DNA of 64,000 nucleotides, taken from Angiostrongylus vasorum (Eukaryota; Nematoda; Chromadorea; Rhabditida; Metastrongylidae). The stretch lies in contig JADANN010000290.1 in NCBI GenBank assembly GCA_018806985.1, positions 124,001 to 188,000 of the forward strand, read 5' to 3'. Below the pieces are notes generated by a model. The model saw nothing but the letters and a program-made list of their open reading frames with translations, made no database searches and was not told the origin of the DNA. The first letter of the stretch is position 1, and each line of letters starts with the position of its first letter. A program made the translations under genes and the position numbers. Of the stretch, positions 26,503 to 56,687 are shown piece by piece.

Positions 26503-26781
26503 CGGCGCGTGTGGCGCAGTGGTCGGAGGCGCCCAGCAACACACACATGGAATCGATCTCCGCGCCCATGGCCCACCAAGCCCCCCATCCCTCCGGAGTC
26601 GGCAAATTCGTACCAGACTCGTCTGGGAGGATAGCAGCACTGGCTCGACCATCGGTAGGCCACCGCGAATCATTGTAAAGGCCAGATATGCATTCAATCA
26701 CCTTCAGACGATACTAAATGAAGTCAAATGCATGGCGCATCGCAGGTACTGATCAACGCCGAGAGCTTTATCCTTTAACTG
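26503..26781 (+). repeat. Family A tRNA-derived SINE
   Basis: One of the best-preserved copies, with head CGGCGCGTGTGGCGCAGTGG and a complete body. It is directly preceded by a TATTA-type microsatellite (26474-26500). Confidence 0.75.
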
Positions 26782-27321
26782 TTTTACCGTTACTTGTTTT
26801 TATTCTGTTCCTTACAGAAAAATCTGTTAAAAGGCGCCTCACATATAGATTCTCATATATCATTGGAATAGGTTTCTGTAAGTTTGCTTGACCTTTGTAT
26901 TTCAATTGCTTGCCGATTGTTTGCGTTTTGAGGATTCTGAAATGGCGGTGATAACAGGACTTCTAGGGCTAATACTATCGGTGGTCCATACTACAAAAAC
27001 TAACTTCTGGAGTTGAAAGTGTTTTCCGGAAGACAACATGAAAATGGGTCTTCTAATCCTTGGAGTAGATATCGAAATATGGCAAACTTTGTTGGAGAAG
27101 CACGTGTCGACCTCCTCGCATATTGTGACAGACAGTTCCCATATTGTAAGCATGTTTACTAATCTAACATCTGAACTAAGCGTCTTAAGGCGTACCCTTG
27201 AAGGATAGTGTGACCGTTGGGTTGGGAAACTTGTTCGCAGTAGAACAACAACTTGTGTATACGTATGTGACTCCATACCAAAAACCCAGGCCAAGCAGGT
27301 ACTACAACTCTTTGTAGTCAG

Positions 27322-30300
27322 TTAGTCAAAAACAGGCTCTTGTTTACTTTCTTTAACATACTGCTGACGATTTGCGTTGATTTCAATGTGCACATTAGCA
27401 GTTATCTTGGCCGGTGCATATTGAATTCTATGCTTTTTTATTTTCGGTGTTATTTTTTTTGTTCCATAGAGGTTTTCTGCGACACTGTTCGTACTCATCC
27501 GTGAACTGTTCCAATAGAAGAGGAACGAAGGCAAGGAACGAAACTCTCAATGCGCAGTACGTTGCGAAAAAGACCAGTTTGTTCGCTTGTTTGAATCCCT
27601 TGCCATGTAGTGTAAGGCGGTGACAGCTATCGGATAGGCTGCAGCCAGTGAGTAAAAGAGTTCAACACTGGCGACTCCATCAAATTTGTAACAAACTTTC
27701 GAAGGTTGTAAAAGTAAGGGTGCCAATTCGGTGGCTTAATGCCTTAAGCTGTTTAATGCTAGTCCCTTCCACTCCAGAATACACAGTCGGTTCAACCGCG
27801 TCCTGGTCACCCAAGCTCTCCAACGATCAGTGGGTGGCGATTGATAGCAAGCTTGTCTGAAAACAGCTCTTTTCGTTTGTCGGTCGTGGACTGAAGGAAA
27901 TTGGAATTGCTTGGAAACAGAAGGGATGAATTTGTGTCTTGTTGATAGATATGCCGTTTTTATATCAACTAATTAAATCCACTATGTTCTTTAATATGCA
28001 AGTCAAAATTTAGATTTTCTGCAGTCCATAGCCTTTCTTCGGCTAAATTATTTCCGGTCGTCTATGTGACTCAAGTATGATTCACCTTATCGAGAATGTA
28101 TTCTATTAAACACAAATGCCACTGCGAACACAGATCTGTTCGCGTTGGGACCTCGCTATACTGCTGCAGTCTCCATCTTGATATATTAGCTACACTGGGT
28201 TTGCATATTCAGTTAGGGAGAGAATAAGGTTTAACGGCTAACGTTTTCGTGTTAGTCTACCCGTGAGGTATGATCTGTGCATTCCTCTCCATTCGTAGCA
28301 TCGTAAAGGTTATTGAATGGATATTTGACTTATAAGATGACTTGAGGTAGTGGATCTACCAAATTAGTGTCTTCATCCTCCCACACAAAATTGGTACCAA
28401 TTTACCTATAAGGAGTGAAGCGCGTGGAATCGAACGAACCATTGATCACATGTGTATCACAGGACACATCACACCAAACCACTGAGCCACACGTGGCGAA
28501 AAAATGTGTCTCGTAAATAATAATGACGAGAATTTCTTTACTTTTTTCTTACCTTTTGCGAACTTTTGCCGGCACTGGAGACTGGACTTTCTTCAATTGT
28601 TGAGTTTTAAGATTTTCTCCGGGAAATTCATATTCGCTGGAATTGTACTGGTGGTTATCCGAGCGTAAATCTTTAGAATGTTAGACATGAATAAAAGCTT
28701 AGCTAAAAGGTGGAATTTTCAGAAATATAGGAAGTTCTTGAGTTTATTCTTAATTTCTTCTATGTAAATCTACTGGTCGTTGAGAGGAGGTCTTTGGTGT
28801 TTTTTTCCCGATTTTTTTTCCGAGGATTTCCGAGTTCTTGAAAATTGGTTTTAATGGTCTTTATGGAAGTTATCCTCCTATCGGTTTACCTCCTCATCAT
28901 GACTGGGAGGTGTTCCTGGATGTCGAGCTGCGATGTACAGCGGGGAATTCATCCCCCCTGGTAGAGTCTCTCAAACGGAGAAGGAGTCCGGCGTTTCCAT
29001 CAGGAAGCTCAGCTAAGAGTAAACCAGTACCAGGATCCACCACTTTCTGGTATCAAACTAGCGGCATGGTGGCAAATCTCTCTCTGATCCACAAGGACGG
29101 CGACTGCCTGTGGTGGTGACGGCCTGGGACAATCTTTGGCCATGCTGACCTCGGGTTTCCAGGGAAACACAATGGCTAAATTACCAAAACTCCGAGAAAT
29201 GGAGGCTATGCTGGGGCTCGCACAGCTAGTGAGGGCGGCTGTCCAAGTGTCCAGGTAAGCAAGTAAGTATGGAGGTAATTAGGACAGTACTATGTTTTCT
29301 AGTTCAGTAGTGTTCTTTTATAAAAATCATTGGGATAGACACGGAAAAGATAGGTGGGAATAGAAATAAAATAGAAAAAATAAAAAAAAGAGATGCCGAG
29401 ATCTCTCTCGTGATTCACCAGCTTCACTCCTTTATTAGCAACATCCGCTCTTATCACTGCCATACTTGTATCTTTATTTTTTTCTCTTTCTTTCAACATA
29501 TCTCACGAAGTACTATCTATCAATTAAGACGAATTCGCAATAATTTGTTGACTGATTAAGGAAAAAGTCGATGTTACAAAGTACCCTATAAACCAATTCA
29601 CTCAGATCCAGTCGTCATCGTTCGCTGATATTCGAACACGAATCCGTTATCGCACTAAAATCGAAAGCTTTAGGATAACTGACTATTCGCTAAGGTTTTC
29701 TCTTCTCTGTTCCCAACTGCATAATTGGCCCATGTGTTGAGTTAGTCGAACTTTGCTTACTAACCAACGAGTGCCGTTCGTCCACCACAGTCGATCAGCT
29801 TATGTAGTGTGTCATCCAGAACCAATTCCACGTCCAGAGCAATGTACCTCTATCATAACGGTCTACCCTGGAACCTCACCATCCATCTGTCCCTTAGGTC
29901 GTGCGATGATATAGCAGGTTTCTCTCGTAAAGGGTTCACTTCCCGTCATTCTAGATTTCTGTTCCTTTGCGTTTCTGTGATGTGCTCTAGTTTTTTAATT
30001 CATTTCTCTTAGAACATTGTCTTAAAGACTTCTTATTGTTGTTTTGTATGGCGTCTAACTCCATGAAAATCAGTTTTTGAAATGAAAAAAAGTAAAACAA
30101 AACAAAATACACAACGATACACACCCTGACACGTTCTGACTTGCACACATATATTTTGATTTTAAGCAGGAAGTATGAAGAAAAAGGTTGATGAGAAATA
30201 AGTGGGAATGAAAAAAGACTTCTAAAAGACAACAGTACTTCTCCTATAACTAATATCTTACCGTGGTTTCTGTAGTGGAGACCAATCTTACATTTTTTGG

Positions 30301-32595
30301 TAATTTTCAACAGTAATCTTGTTCTTTTTTGTTTACTGCCTACTATAATTTTCATGTCAGGATATTAAGCCAAATCAACTATAATCGTGCTGAGGTATCT
30401 GCAAAATTCCGGACATTAGGTGTCTGCGGTGGAGATCGAACACGTTATTACCCTTTCCGGGGTCTAACGCTTTCACCACTGCACCATGCGCGTCCTTAGA
30501 GTACATGATAACAATCTTGTTGATGTTTTGATCAAATTTCTCTTTTCATTTACTTAACCCACCAACTCATCATGCCTTAGGGTGATTCTAAGTATCGAGC
30601 TCGAATTTGCAGGAAATATTCGTCCTACCTCAGGACCTCTTAAGCTGGGAAGTTCCGTCATTTACTAGCTAACAGTAAGCCAATGCCAATATTGACCTCC
30701 GGAGAGAACACCTTGCCCAACTAGTAAATTCCCGGTCAAGAATATTGCCTTTGACTCGAACGAGTTTTCGTCAGCACAAAATATTCAAGAATTTCATTAA
30801 GTTATGTGCCTAATTGGCATTGATTGTAAGACAATGGAAACGGTTAGGATGTCTCTGGGTTCGTTGATATTTTCCCGTGTCAGAACCTGTTGTTCTACTG
30901 CGACAGCGAACAGCGCCAATATATCGATCCAGTACATTTCAGCAGTTCAGACAAATCCATATGGATAACGGAGTTAGAACGAAGTATATAATATTCAGAC
31001 ATCTCTAACGAAGCAACATTTATAACTGAATTTCTTAGAATCTTAGAAAAAAAAGACTCTCATATTTCCTTGAGTTCTGGGATCTACCTTAGTCGAGAAT
31101 CGTTCCTCTTCGACTTTTGGTAGTCGAAGTAATGAAAATGGTCCATTCCGAGTGCATTTTTTTCCCCATATAATTTTAGGGAAACGGAACAAATCATATT
31201 TAGTACCACTGAAACTAACTTACCCTTTCATATCCACCAGGTGGCGCGTGTGGCGCGGTGGTTGGGCGCCACTACGACACACACGTGGAATCGATCCCAG
31301 CGCCCATGGCCCACCAAGCCTTCACATCCCTTAGGGGTGGGCAAATTGGTACCAGACTTGTCTGGGAGGATAGCTGCACTAGCTCGATACATCGGTAGGC
31401 CACCGCGAGTCACGGTAAAGGCCAGATGTGCGTTCAATCTCCTCCAACGATACTTGATGAAGTCGAACGCATGGCGCATCTCTCAGGGATTGATCAACGC
31501 CGAGCGCTTTATCTTTTATCCTTTATTCATATCCATCGTAGGTTAACTTCAATGTCTTTATTTCCCCATGTTTTGTACAATGAAGAGAATTACTCGGTTG
31601 CGATGGATTCATCGCTTTATATATTATTATTATTATTCCTGTTGTTATTATTAAGGGGCGCGTGTGGCGCAGTGGTCGAAGGCGCCCTGCAACATACACA
31701 TGGAATCGATCCCCTGCATCCATGAGCCACCAAGTTTTCCATTCCTCCGGGGTCGGCAAATTGGTACCAAACTTGTCTGGGAGAATAGCAGCACTTGCTC
31801 GATACATCGGTAGGCCACCGCGAGTCGTTGTATAGGCCATATATGCATTTAGTCACCTCCAAACAATGCTTAATTAAGTCGAATGCATGGCGCACCACTC
31901 AGGAATTGATCACCGCCAAGAGCTTCATCCTTTCATCCTTTATGTATCGTTCTTTATTTATAATCTTATGTACATGTTTAAAATCGATGTAGTAAATAGG
32001 AAATAAAGTGTCAGGTGTCCTGGTTTTAATTTACGGACCTTAGGATCATAGGAAGTTTGACTCAAATCGCAGGATAGGACACATGACCTGCGACCACATC
32101 ATATTGAGCGCCTCTAGCCAATGCGCTAAAAGTACACGTTACAATTACTGCGATACTACCATTTATCGTAGACGTTTCTTGATAGGCCTATTGATAGTAA
32201 CTCGTGTTCATACAGCTGTTATTATGGAGAAAGAAAGCATTATCACGCCTTTATGGAACACAAGGGATTAAATCGACGAGCTGCCGTGAAAAAATATTAG
32301 CATACGGCCGACTAAAACCCATGTATTGAGGTAGTTCCTCTCATCATAAACTCTCATCGATTTGTCAGAATCACCAGAACTCTCTTCGGATTTGCATTCC
32401 GTTCTAAACAGGACTTTTTTTTTGAAATGAAAGCCAGGATTTTTCTGTGTAGTCAAGAACTTCGCTTTTTCCATCACCTGCCGTCTCATTGATCGTCGAG
32501 TTGGCTGGGCGGGCGCTGGTAAATTTTCCTTCTCAAATTGTTTTTTTTTCCAGTTTCCTATTTCTTTGTTACGTCTAATTATCTCCACATTCTTT
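27322..32595 (-). CDS. Unrecognised basic protein with KEN-box-like motif, last three exons
   Basis: I do not recognise the family. Three minus-strand exons agree in phase: 32375-32595, 28553-28670 (good acceptor TTCTAAAG and donor GTAAGA) and 27322-27505 (TAA). Together they encode about 172 residues rich in Lys, Arg, Asn, Gln and Ser, with no membrane segment. The first exon holds FEKENLPAP, which fits the KENxxP form of the anaphase-promoting-complex degron, followed by TRRSMRRQ. The second holds SPVPAKVRK and the last KITPKIKKHR. The composition suggests a nuclear, possibly cell-cycle-regulated protein; a sororin-like or shugoshin-like adaptor is possible but is speculation. The first listed exon starts inside a codon, so the 5' end is missing; a candidate lies at 33240-33388. 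Another open stretch at 29390-29499 (ADVANKGVKLVNHERDL) could be an alternative exon but does not fit the phase. The large introns carry family A and B repeats. Confidence 0.45.
28390..28500 (-). repeat. tRNA-like SINE head without body
   Basis: The minus strand has GCCACGTGTGGCTCAGTGGT (A box) and TTCGTTCGATTCC (B box), about 60 bases apart. The body of family A is only weakly present. A similar solitary head lies at 32030-32130 (minus strand). Confidence 0.45.
28868..29272 (+). repeat. Family B short element
   Basis: Forward copy from CGGTTTACCTCCTCATCAT to the tail AAGCAAGTAAGT, in an intron of the minus-strand gene ending at 27322. Confidence 0.7.
30366..30502 (-). repeat. Family C tRNA-like element, single arm
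   Basis: Reverse arm with B box GTGTTCGATC and head GGACGCGCATGGTGCAGTGG on the minus strand. Intergenic or intronic on the minus strand. Confidence 0.65.
31241..31941 (+). repeat. Two family A SINEs in the same direction (31241-31527, 31655-31941)
   Basis: Both are well preserved and about 130 bases apart. Each starts GGCGCGTGTGGCGC and ends in a TTTATCC-type tail. A short TTATTA-type run precedes the second, as at 26503, which suggests insertion next to AT-rich simple repeats. Confidence 0.75.
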
Positions 32596-32616
32596 CTGCT
32601 CATCCACTCGAAAAAT

Positions 32617-33085
32617 GACAGAGCTTTCGGCGTTGATCAATCCCTTAGGGATGCGCCATCCATTCGACTTCATCATGCATCGTTTGAGGTGATTGAATGC
32701 ATATCTGGCCTTTACAATGACTCGCGTTGGCCTACCGATGTATCGAGCCAGTGCTGCTATCCACCCAGACAAGTCTGGTACCAATTTGCCGACCGCGAAG
32801 GGATGGAAGGCTTGGTGAGCCAAGGGCGCTGGGATCGATTCTACGTGTGTCGCAGTGGCGCCTCCAACCACTGGGCCACACGGGCCCTTTCCCTCCCTTA
32901 GGGATGCGCTATGAATTTGAGTTTACTAAGTGTCATTAGAGATCATGAATAGATATCTAGTCTATGTAACGATTTGTGGAGACCTTCCAATGCATCGAGT
33001 CAATGCTGTTATCCCTCCATAGATTGAAGCAAAGACCACTTGTGTATTGCGGGGACGTCAAACTACTGTACTACACGGGCCCTCA
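32617..33085 (-). repeat. Family A SINE (32617-32886) and a partial second copy (32893-33085)
   Basis: The first is a full reverse copy immediately 5' (in gene sense) of the exon at 32375-32595. The second is shortened, keeping the GGATGCGCTATGAATTTGAG start and the CTACACGGGCCC head. Confidence 0.65.
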
Positions 33086-33239
33086 ACTCGACTTTATAGC
33101 GGCTTACTCATTCCGCCAATTACTCACTTATACAAAACTATAAAGTTCTGACACTTTGTATTTCTTTCTGTTTCCTATGCTTATTGTCTTCACTTTCATC
33201 GCTACTCTCTTCCATCTTCACGTCGTTATCCTCGCATTA

Positions 33240-33388
33240 TCGATTTTTTCGCTTGTTTCGAGCAGCGCTCTTCATGTGGTCACCAACGTCACTAATCTTT
33301 ACAAGACAAGAAGAAAAAGACTGAGGGAACGAAAAGTGAAAATTCTCTTTGGGCATCTCCGAGACGTAGTTGTTTGCATCGTGTGCGT
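33240..33388 (-). CDS. Candidate upstream exon, possibly of the KEN-box gene
   Basis: Reading the minus strand gives an open, protein-like stretch (NYVSEMPKENFHFSFPQ, then DVGDHMKSAARNKRKNR) with a second KEN motif, about 50 residues. It meets an in-frame TAA at 33237-33239 and then stays open in the same frame through a short acidic segment (MEESSDESEDNKHRKQKE, down to about 33155). No donor with the phase needed to join the exon at 32595 is obvious. It may be a 5' exon of the gene ending at 27322, a decayed copy, or chance. The plus strand of the same bases also has an open hydrophobic reading. Confidence 0.25.
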
Positions 33389-34149
33389 GGGAGATTGTTT
33401 AGTTTTTTAGTTTTTTCTTTCTTTTTTATTTTCCCTTTTTTTTGATTTTCAGCTAGTCATTTATGGGAACTGATAGTGGCTTTTATCAGTTATCAAATGA
33501 GTTCACTGTAATACATAATAATATCCAACGAAGGAAACCACTTACTGGTATTCGTAATTTTGAGGTTTTGGAATTCTTTAACCGTAATCCATTAATTTCT
33601 TGAGTTATTAAGCTTATAGGAGTTTGCTATATAAGTTTCATTCGGCTTAACCTTCGACGCTTTCGCCTTCTTCAAAGGCGGATTGATCCGAGTCGATGGT
33701 CCACAGGCAGTCTTTGTCGGATCCAATGAAGTGGAGCACCGTTCGAATGAAGAATTCTCATTTGGCGGTGTCCTTTTATACTGGGCAGTTGTTGACCTGT
33801 TGTTGTCCAGTATGATCTACTGATTGTTTTCATGATGGCAGGACATCCTGGAAAATTCATTGTTATACTAGTTAACACATAACGTAGACATATCCCCAAA
33901 GACGGACGGCTTCCATTTCACCTCGGCGTAAACAATCAATAACTGTTGTATTGATTGATTCGTTATCTTTTGCAGAGTCAATATATTTGTTACTCATTAT
34001 TTGACAGCTTTAATGTTTATTAGTCTATTGGATTATTTCTCGCCAAAACCTGATTTCTCTCGTTCTCTTTACAATTTGGGTGATTTGACCCATGTTAAAG
34101 TGTAGAAAGTACTTTTATTCATTATTTTTTGTTCTCCATGACATTAGAC

Positions 34150-34480
34150 ACCGTGTGGGTTCCAGCATACCTCTCATTCAACTCGTTTCTCTTCAGATTT
34201 TCATCCGGATTCGGCCGCTGCTTGTGGATTTTTGGTCTTCCTCGCGAATATCGTTGAGTTCTGGTGGTGTCATTTCACCCTGGAATCGGCATAGCCGTTC
34301 TGGGTTGTTCCTAGGTCTTCACCATAGTTAGTCACTGGCGTTTGTGGATTGACGGAAGCTTCTCATAGAAGTCTGGTGGTGATTTCCTGACTCCAGAGGG
34401 AGGGCTGGCCTCGATGCCCTGGGCGGGGTCGAAAGTGCGTGCCATACTAAGTGGCACTACAACCAATGTGACACTCATAT
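34150..34480 (-). repeat. Family D SINE, diverged
   Basis: Reverse copy, weaker than the others; retains TGGGCGGGGTCGAAAGTG and the ACTACAACCAATGTGAC head region. Confidence 0.5.
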
Positions 34481-35054
34481 CTCAAACACTTCACTAATGT
34501 GTACAAAGTTTTTTTAGAACTGTAAATTTTTTTGGCAAACATGATTTCTCATAAATTCGCTGGGTTCTGAAGGTCACTTTCGGTTAAACGGTGCTTCTTA
34601 AGCGATTTTGTGAATTGCTTTACGTGATTCACAGAGAAGTTCATTTTCAGTAAACATTTCCTAACTGCACTGTGCGCATCATCACTGTTTCTTTTTGCTT
34701 CACATCTCCGTTATTCAACCTGAAACATCTTCAAAAATATGCATTGTTTTCAATGCACGATATTCAAAAAAATACCGCTTACGGGCGTAAACCAGAAGAT
34801 CTCTGCTTGAGGTGAAGTTTATTAATTTCAGTAGAAACCAATAGAATCCACAGATCCTTTTCAACCAGAAACAGATTTTTTTTGTTCTACTAAGATGAAT
34901 AACTAATTTTTGGAGTTCAGAAATTCTCTTCTTTTTTTTTGTTTGGGTCCATACCTTGAATACCTGAACGATTGAAACAGCGGGATTTCGTCCAAGGACG
35001 TAGTGTTCCCGAACACGTGGATAACCCGCTTGCGTTGGAGAATTCAAATATTTA

Positions 35055-35310
35055 ACTTCTTTAAAGCTGAGATATTTGTAAAACTCCGGATGGGAAAAGA
35101 TCGATAGAATTAGCTGAGAGACAGGCGAAACGATGGACCTGCATGGTGTGGTGGTGAACGCGTTACTCCCCGGAAAGGACAATAGCGCGTTCGTTCCCCA
35201 CCGCAGACACCTGCGGTCCGGAGTTTTGTAAATATCTCAGCTTCATCGAAGTTATATTTCGCAGTATACCCTGCCATTAAAAAGAATAGGCAGTAAATAA
35301 AAAAAGGTTA
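35055..35310 (+). repeat. Family C element, plus arm with a remnant of the minus arm
   Basis: A short reverse remnant (AGATATTTGTAAAACTCCGG) is followed by the spacer end GATCGATAGAATTAGCTGAG and a full plus arm ending GGCAGTAAATAAAAA. This shows that the composite form can lose most of one arm. Confidence 0.65.
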
Positions 35311-35829
35311 AGATTCAAATATTTAACTTTTGTTTTCGTCCTTTTGAAAATTTTAGTTCTGGGTATATTGGAAAGGAAAGTTTATTGAAAGCATGTATAG
35401 AGTCAAAAGAGTAGATGAAAATCCATTCCATAGGTTTCTGGGTTACTCAACTCCTTAACTACTCCGGTGACCAAGAATTTACCGTCAGTGTTTAGAAGAT
35501 CGGCCTCGCCACGAACGTTAAATACAACCGCCTTAATTTAATAAGTCATATTCTCTGAGTGATCTACTGCTGTTTAGAGCACCTCCTTAGTAGGATCACT
35601 GCCGAGCATTGTTGCCACTTTCTTTGAAATCTACTTTTAGGCAATGAACATTTTTCCAATGCACAAAATCTAACCAGTATATGCACGCAAGGAGATGTTG
35701 TTGGATTACCTTTGCGACTCTAGGGGAAAAAAAGTAAGCGTTCAAGAAGAAATGCACCATCCCCAATGTCACGCTCACTGTATGCCCTTATCTATTACGT
35801 AGGTAAATAAGACAACCGGTAAGAGGTGA

Positions 35830-36900
35830 TTTGATCTCGGATTGCACAGAACGTGATTGAAACCTAAACAGAACGATCCACGATACGTCACATAGATTTC
35901 TGTTTACACTTCAACGGCAACGTCAGGTCGAAGGTCAACATTAGAACGGAGGCCGATTAGATCTTTGCCAAAAAGTTAGTGCCTCGCTTTCACCTCCATA
36001 AGCGACATTCTGGTTGGAACCATTCCTCTACATGACTTGCTAAGCGATAAAACTCCAAATAAGGCATTGTTCGTGGAAGAGTATCCGAACTATCAGAAGC
36101 GTCTATTATGAGTCAGTTCGTCAATCCAGTAATTTGGATGGTATCCCTACCGCCACCCATAATAGTGATGTTTAGTAAGAAAAGGAACTTTTAACTCGCT
36201 TTATCAGGAAAAGACTCATCAGACATGATCAACGAAGATGTGGTTACTGTCACCTCTTGCGATATGGAATTGATAACAGAAAAAGTTCTCCAATATTTCC
36301 CTTTCTGGAACACCTCTGGCAGGTCCTGAAATCGTCATAGGATAAAATCAACTATTAATTCACCCTTAGAAGTGTAATTATGCGATTAAGAGCGTGAAGC
36401 ACAGCTCTAGGAAAAAGCGGTGTTAAACTCCAACTCCTTCGAGATTGAAATCGCCAGTTACAGTGACTTCTTGTAAGCTCCATGGCAACGTATTTTCAAA
36501 AAAGATTGCTCTTCCCACCATAGAAGGATATTGAGCACAATGACGTTGTTGGCTGTACTGTACAAGCTTCATGGAAACTATTTTGTTATTCTATGACAAT
36601 TCAGTGTTGCTTCTGTATGGATTTCGTCCAGATCGTGGCTACTTCATAGAAAGCTGTAAAAATAGCACCTGTTCCTTTTCATAACCACTGGTGACCATGA
36701 AAAAGCGTTCGACAGTTTCGAAATGTGTGCCGTTATATTCGGGCTTGTCGATCAAAAGATGGATTGGTCAAGCTTGAGAACACTAGCTGACTTTCTTCGG
36801 AAATTAAGGACAGGTGTGCAGCGCTTTCAACTAGCCGTTACCATTTCATAAGAAATATCTTCATACTGGTGCATATCTAGGGTATTCGTCGGCCGTTAAG
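35830..36900 (+). mobile_element. Second RTE-like lineage, decayed
   Basis: Only fragments are readable. Near 36700-36790 the plus strand gives DHEKAFDSFEMCAVIFGLVD, the start of an RT palm domain, in a form different from the 14770 element. The upstream 35880-36600 is endonuclease-like in position but full of stops. It lies intergenic, before the NEDD4 gene. The right limit is uncertain. Confidence 0.45.
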
Positions 36901-37337
36901 CTCTAGCCACGGCTGAAATTAACCACTAAATGATATTTTTTTTGATATATTTTGTGGGGTGCTCCACACCAACAGGTTCGATTGGATGGGACTATATAGC
37001 CCACATCGCAAGAATTGTTGTGGACATCCGATTCGAATCATTGTCGGCTCTGCCGAAAGCGAAGGTGCCTGAACGTTAGCCGTAAAGAGTTCCGTAATAA
37101 CTTCATGTAAGCTCATGAAGACTGCAAAATATTACAGAGTGGTAGTTGTAGACTTTATCGTAACCGGAAAAGGTCAACTACCATAGCAGAATTTAGAGAG
37201 TGAACAAAAAAATTGGCAAATACGTTGGAGTGATGAAGATGAGCTATTGAAAAATCTCCGCTAACTTACATTATTTTACCTATACTATCCTTCTTTCACC
37301 TACATATTTATATTTCTCTGCACTACATCTTCTTTGG

Positions 37338-37612
37338 GCGCATGTGGCGTAGTGCTCGGAGGTGCCCTGCATGAGATCGATCCCTATGCCGGTGGTTCAC
37401 CAAGCCTTCCATTCCTCCGAGGCCGGCAAATTGGTACCGGACTTGTCTGGGAGGATAACAGCACTGGCTCGATACATTGGTAAGCCACCACGAGTCATGG
37501 TCAAGGCCAGATATGCATTCAATCACCTCCAACGATGCATGATGAAGTCGAATGCATGGTGCATCCCTCAGGGTTTGATCAACGCCGAGAGCTTTATCCT
37601 TTGTCCTTTACT
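37338..37612 (+). repeat. Family A tRNA-derived SINE
   Basis: Forward copy about 500 bases upstream of the NEDD4 start codon. The head is GGGCGCATGTGGCGTAGTGC and the tail CTTTATCCTTTGTCCTTTA. Confidence 0.7.
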
Positions 37613-38090
37613 TCTTGTTTGCCAGTTGTTTACCCTTTTTTATTAACTTCCTTATTTTCTCATTCATACTTTTTTCTCTTCGTTGGCAACCTTTTCCCCA
37701 CGAGACTATTGAAGATTTCTCTTTTAGCGATATTCAACTTGAAAAATCCGTTAGTTTCAGGTTAATGACGTTTATGGATCGATATCGTCGTCATCGATAC
37801 TCAATGTGATCGATCCGACTATAAACGGAACATTTTACCTGTCAGAAAATTCGGATCAGTTTCTATAATATATCGATAACTATACTACCTTATCATAACT
37901 AAGCAACATCTTCATTTCTTACTTAATTGACCAACAAAAGCGGCCTGGCGTTGTTCCAATTTCTCTCGGAATCTCTTCCCCGTTTCACTAACTCTACTCC
38001 TCAACACTTTGGACTTGTATAGATCGAAAATTTTTCATTATTGTCGACAGACTAGGTATCTTTATTCTATTTGATTGTCACTTCGTATTA

Positions 38091-38101
38091 ACCAGTCGGC
38101 A
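38091..38101 (+). promoter_or_regulatory. Possible trans-splice acceptor before the NEDD4 start codon
   Basis: TATTAACCAG ends six bases before the ATG at 38102, after a T-rich stretch. Nematode mRNAs often receive a spliced leader this close to the start codon. It could also be an ordinary acceptor after an upstream non-coding exon. Confidence 0.35.
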
Positions 38102-56314
<18,213 letters not shown>

Positions 56315-56450
56315 ACTGTCGATCCTCTCCATTATCGATACGATCGATTGGGACATAGATCGAGATGGTTCTTACTACTGCGAGTGGTGATGTACAGGAT
56401 GTCCACACCCATTAATGAATATTTACGTGGTACCATACTTGTGATGAAAA

Positions 56451-56456
56451 AATAAA
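56451..56456 (+). promoter_or_regulatory. Polyadenylation signal of the NEDD4 gene
   Basis: AATAAA 137 bases after the stop codon, the first canonical signal downstream. The implied 3' UTR is short, as usual in nematodes. Confidence 0.7.
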
Positions 56457-56687
56457 GCCAGTCTAATTTTGAAGATTTTGGAAAGAATGTCCAACATCCA
56501 CTGCTCCTAAGTATTAAGAAACGTTTTTTTTTTTATTCATAGCTCAGTAGCTATACATTCCAAGTTCTGGACGGTAAAATGTATACATAACGCTATGAGG
56601 AATTACTTGCTAACAGCGGTAATAGTTCAAGTGGTATAGATGTCATAAACGGTACTCCACATTTCTAAACTCTATACTGAAGCACAC

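Larger units (their letters stand above)
33400..38090. other. Stretch upstream of NEDD4 without a recognised gene
   Basis: It contains the family D copy at 34150-34480, family C at 35055-35310, an RTE-like remnant at 35830-36900 and family A at 37338-37612. The minus-strand ORF at 34715-35182 is partly repeat and not supported as a gene. Confidence 0.5.

Noticed and set aside
26400..26701. Three overlapping minus-strand ORFs with a shared CISGLYNDSR motif
   Set aside because: The same peptide recurs at every family A SINE, so these are antisense readings of the SINE and not genes.
26902..27294. 130-residue minus-strand ORF as a further exon of the KEN-box gene
   Set aside because: The upstream exon ends with a TAA at 27322 in phase with two earlier exons. 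Joining this ORF would need a different donor, and no clear one supports it.
30001..30355. 122-residue minus-strand ORF
   Set aside because: AT-rich, Lys/Phe-biased reading without splice sites or motifs.
34715..35182. 155-residue minus-strand ORF
   Set aside because: Its first half is a family C element in antisense; the rest is Phe/Lys-rich AT-driven reading without splice context.
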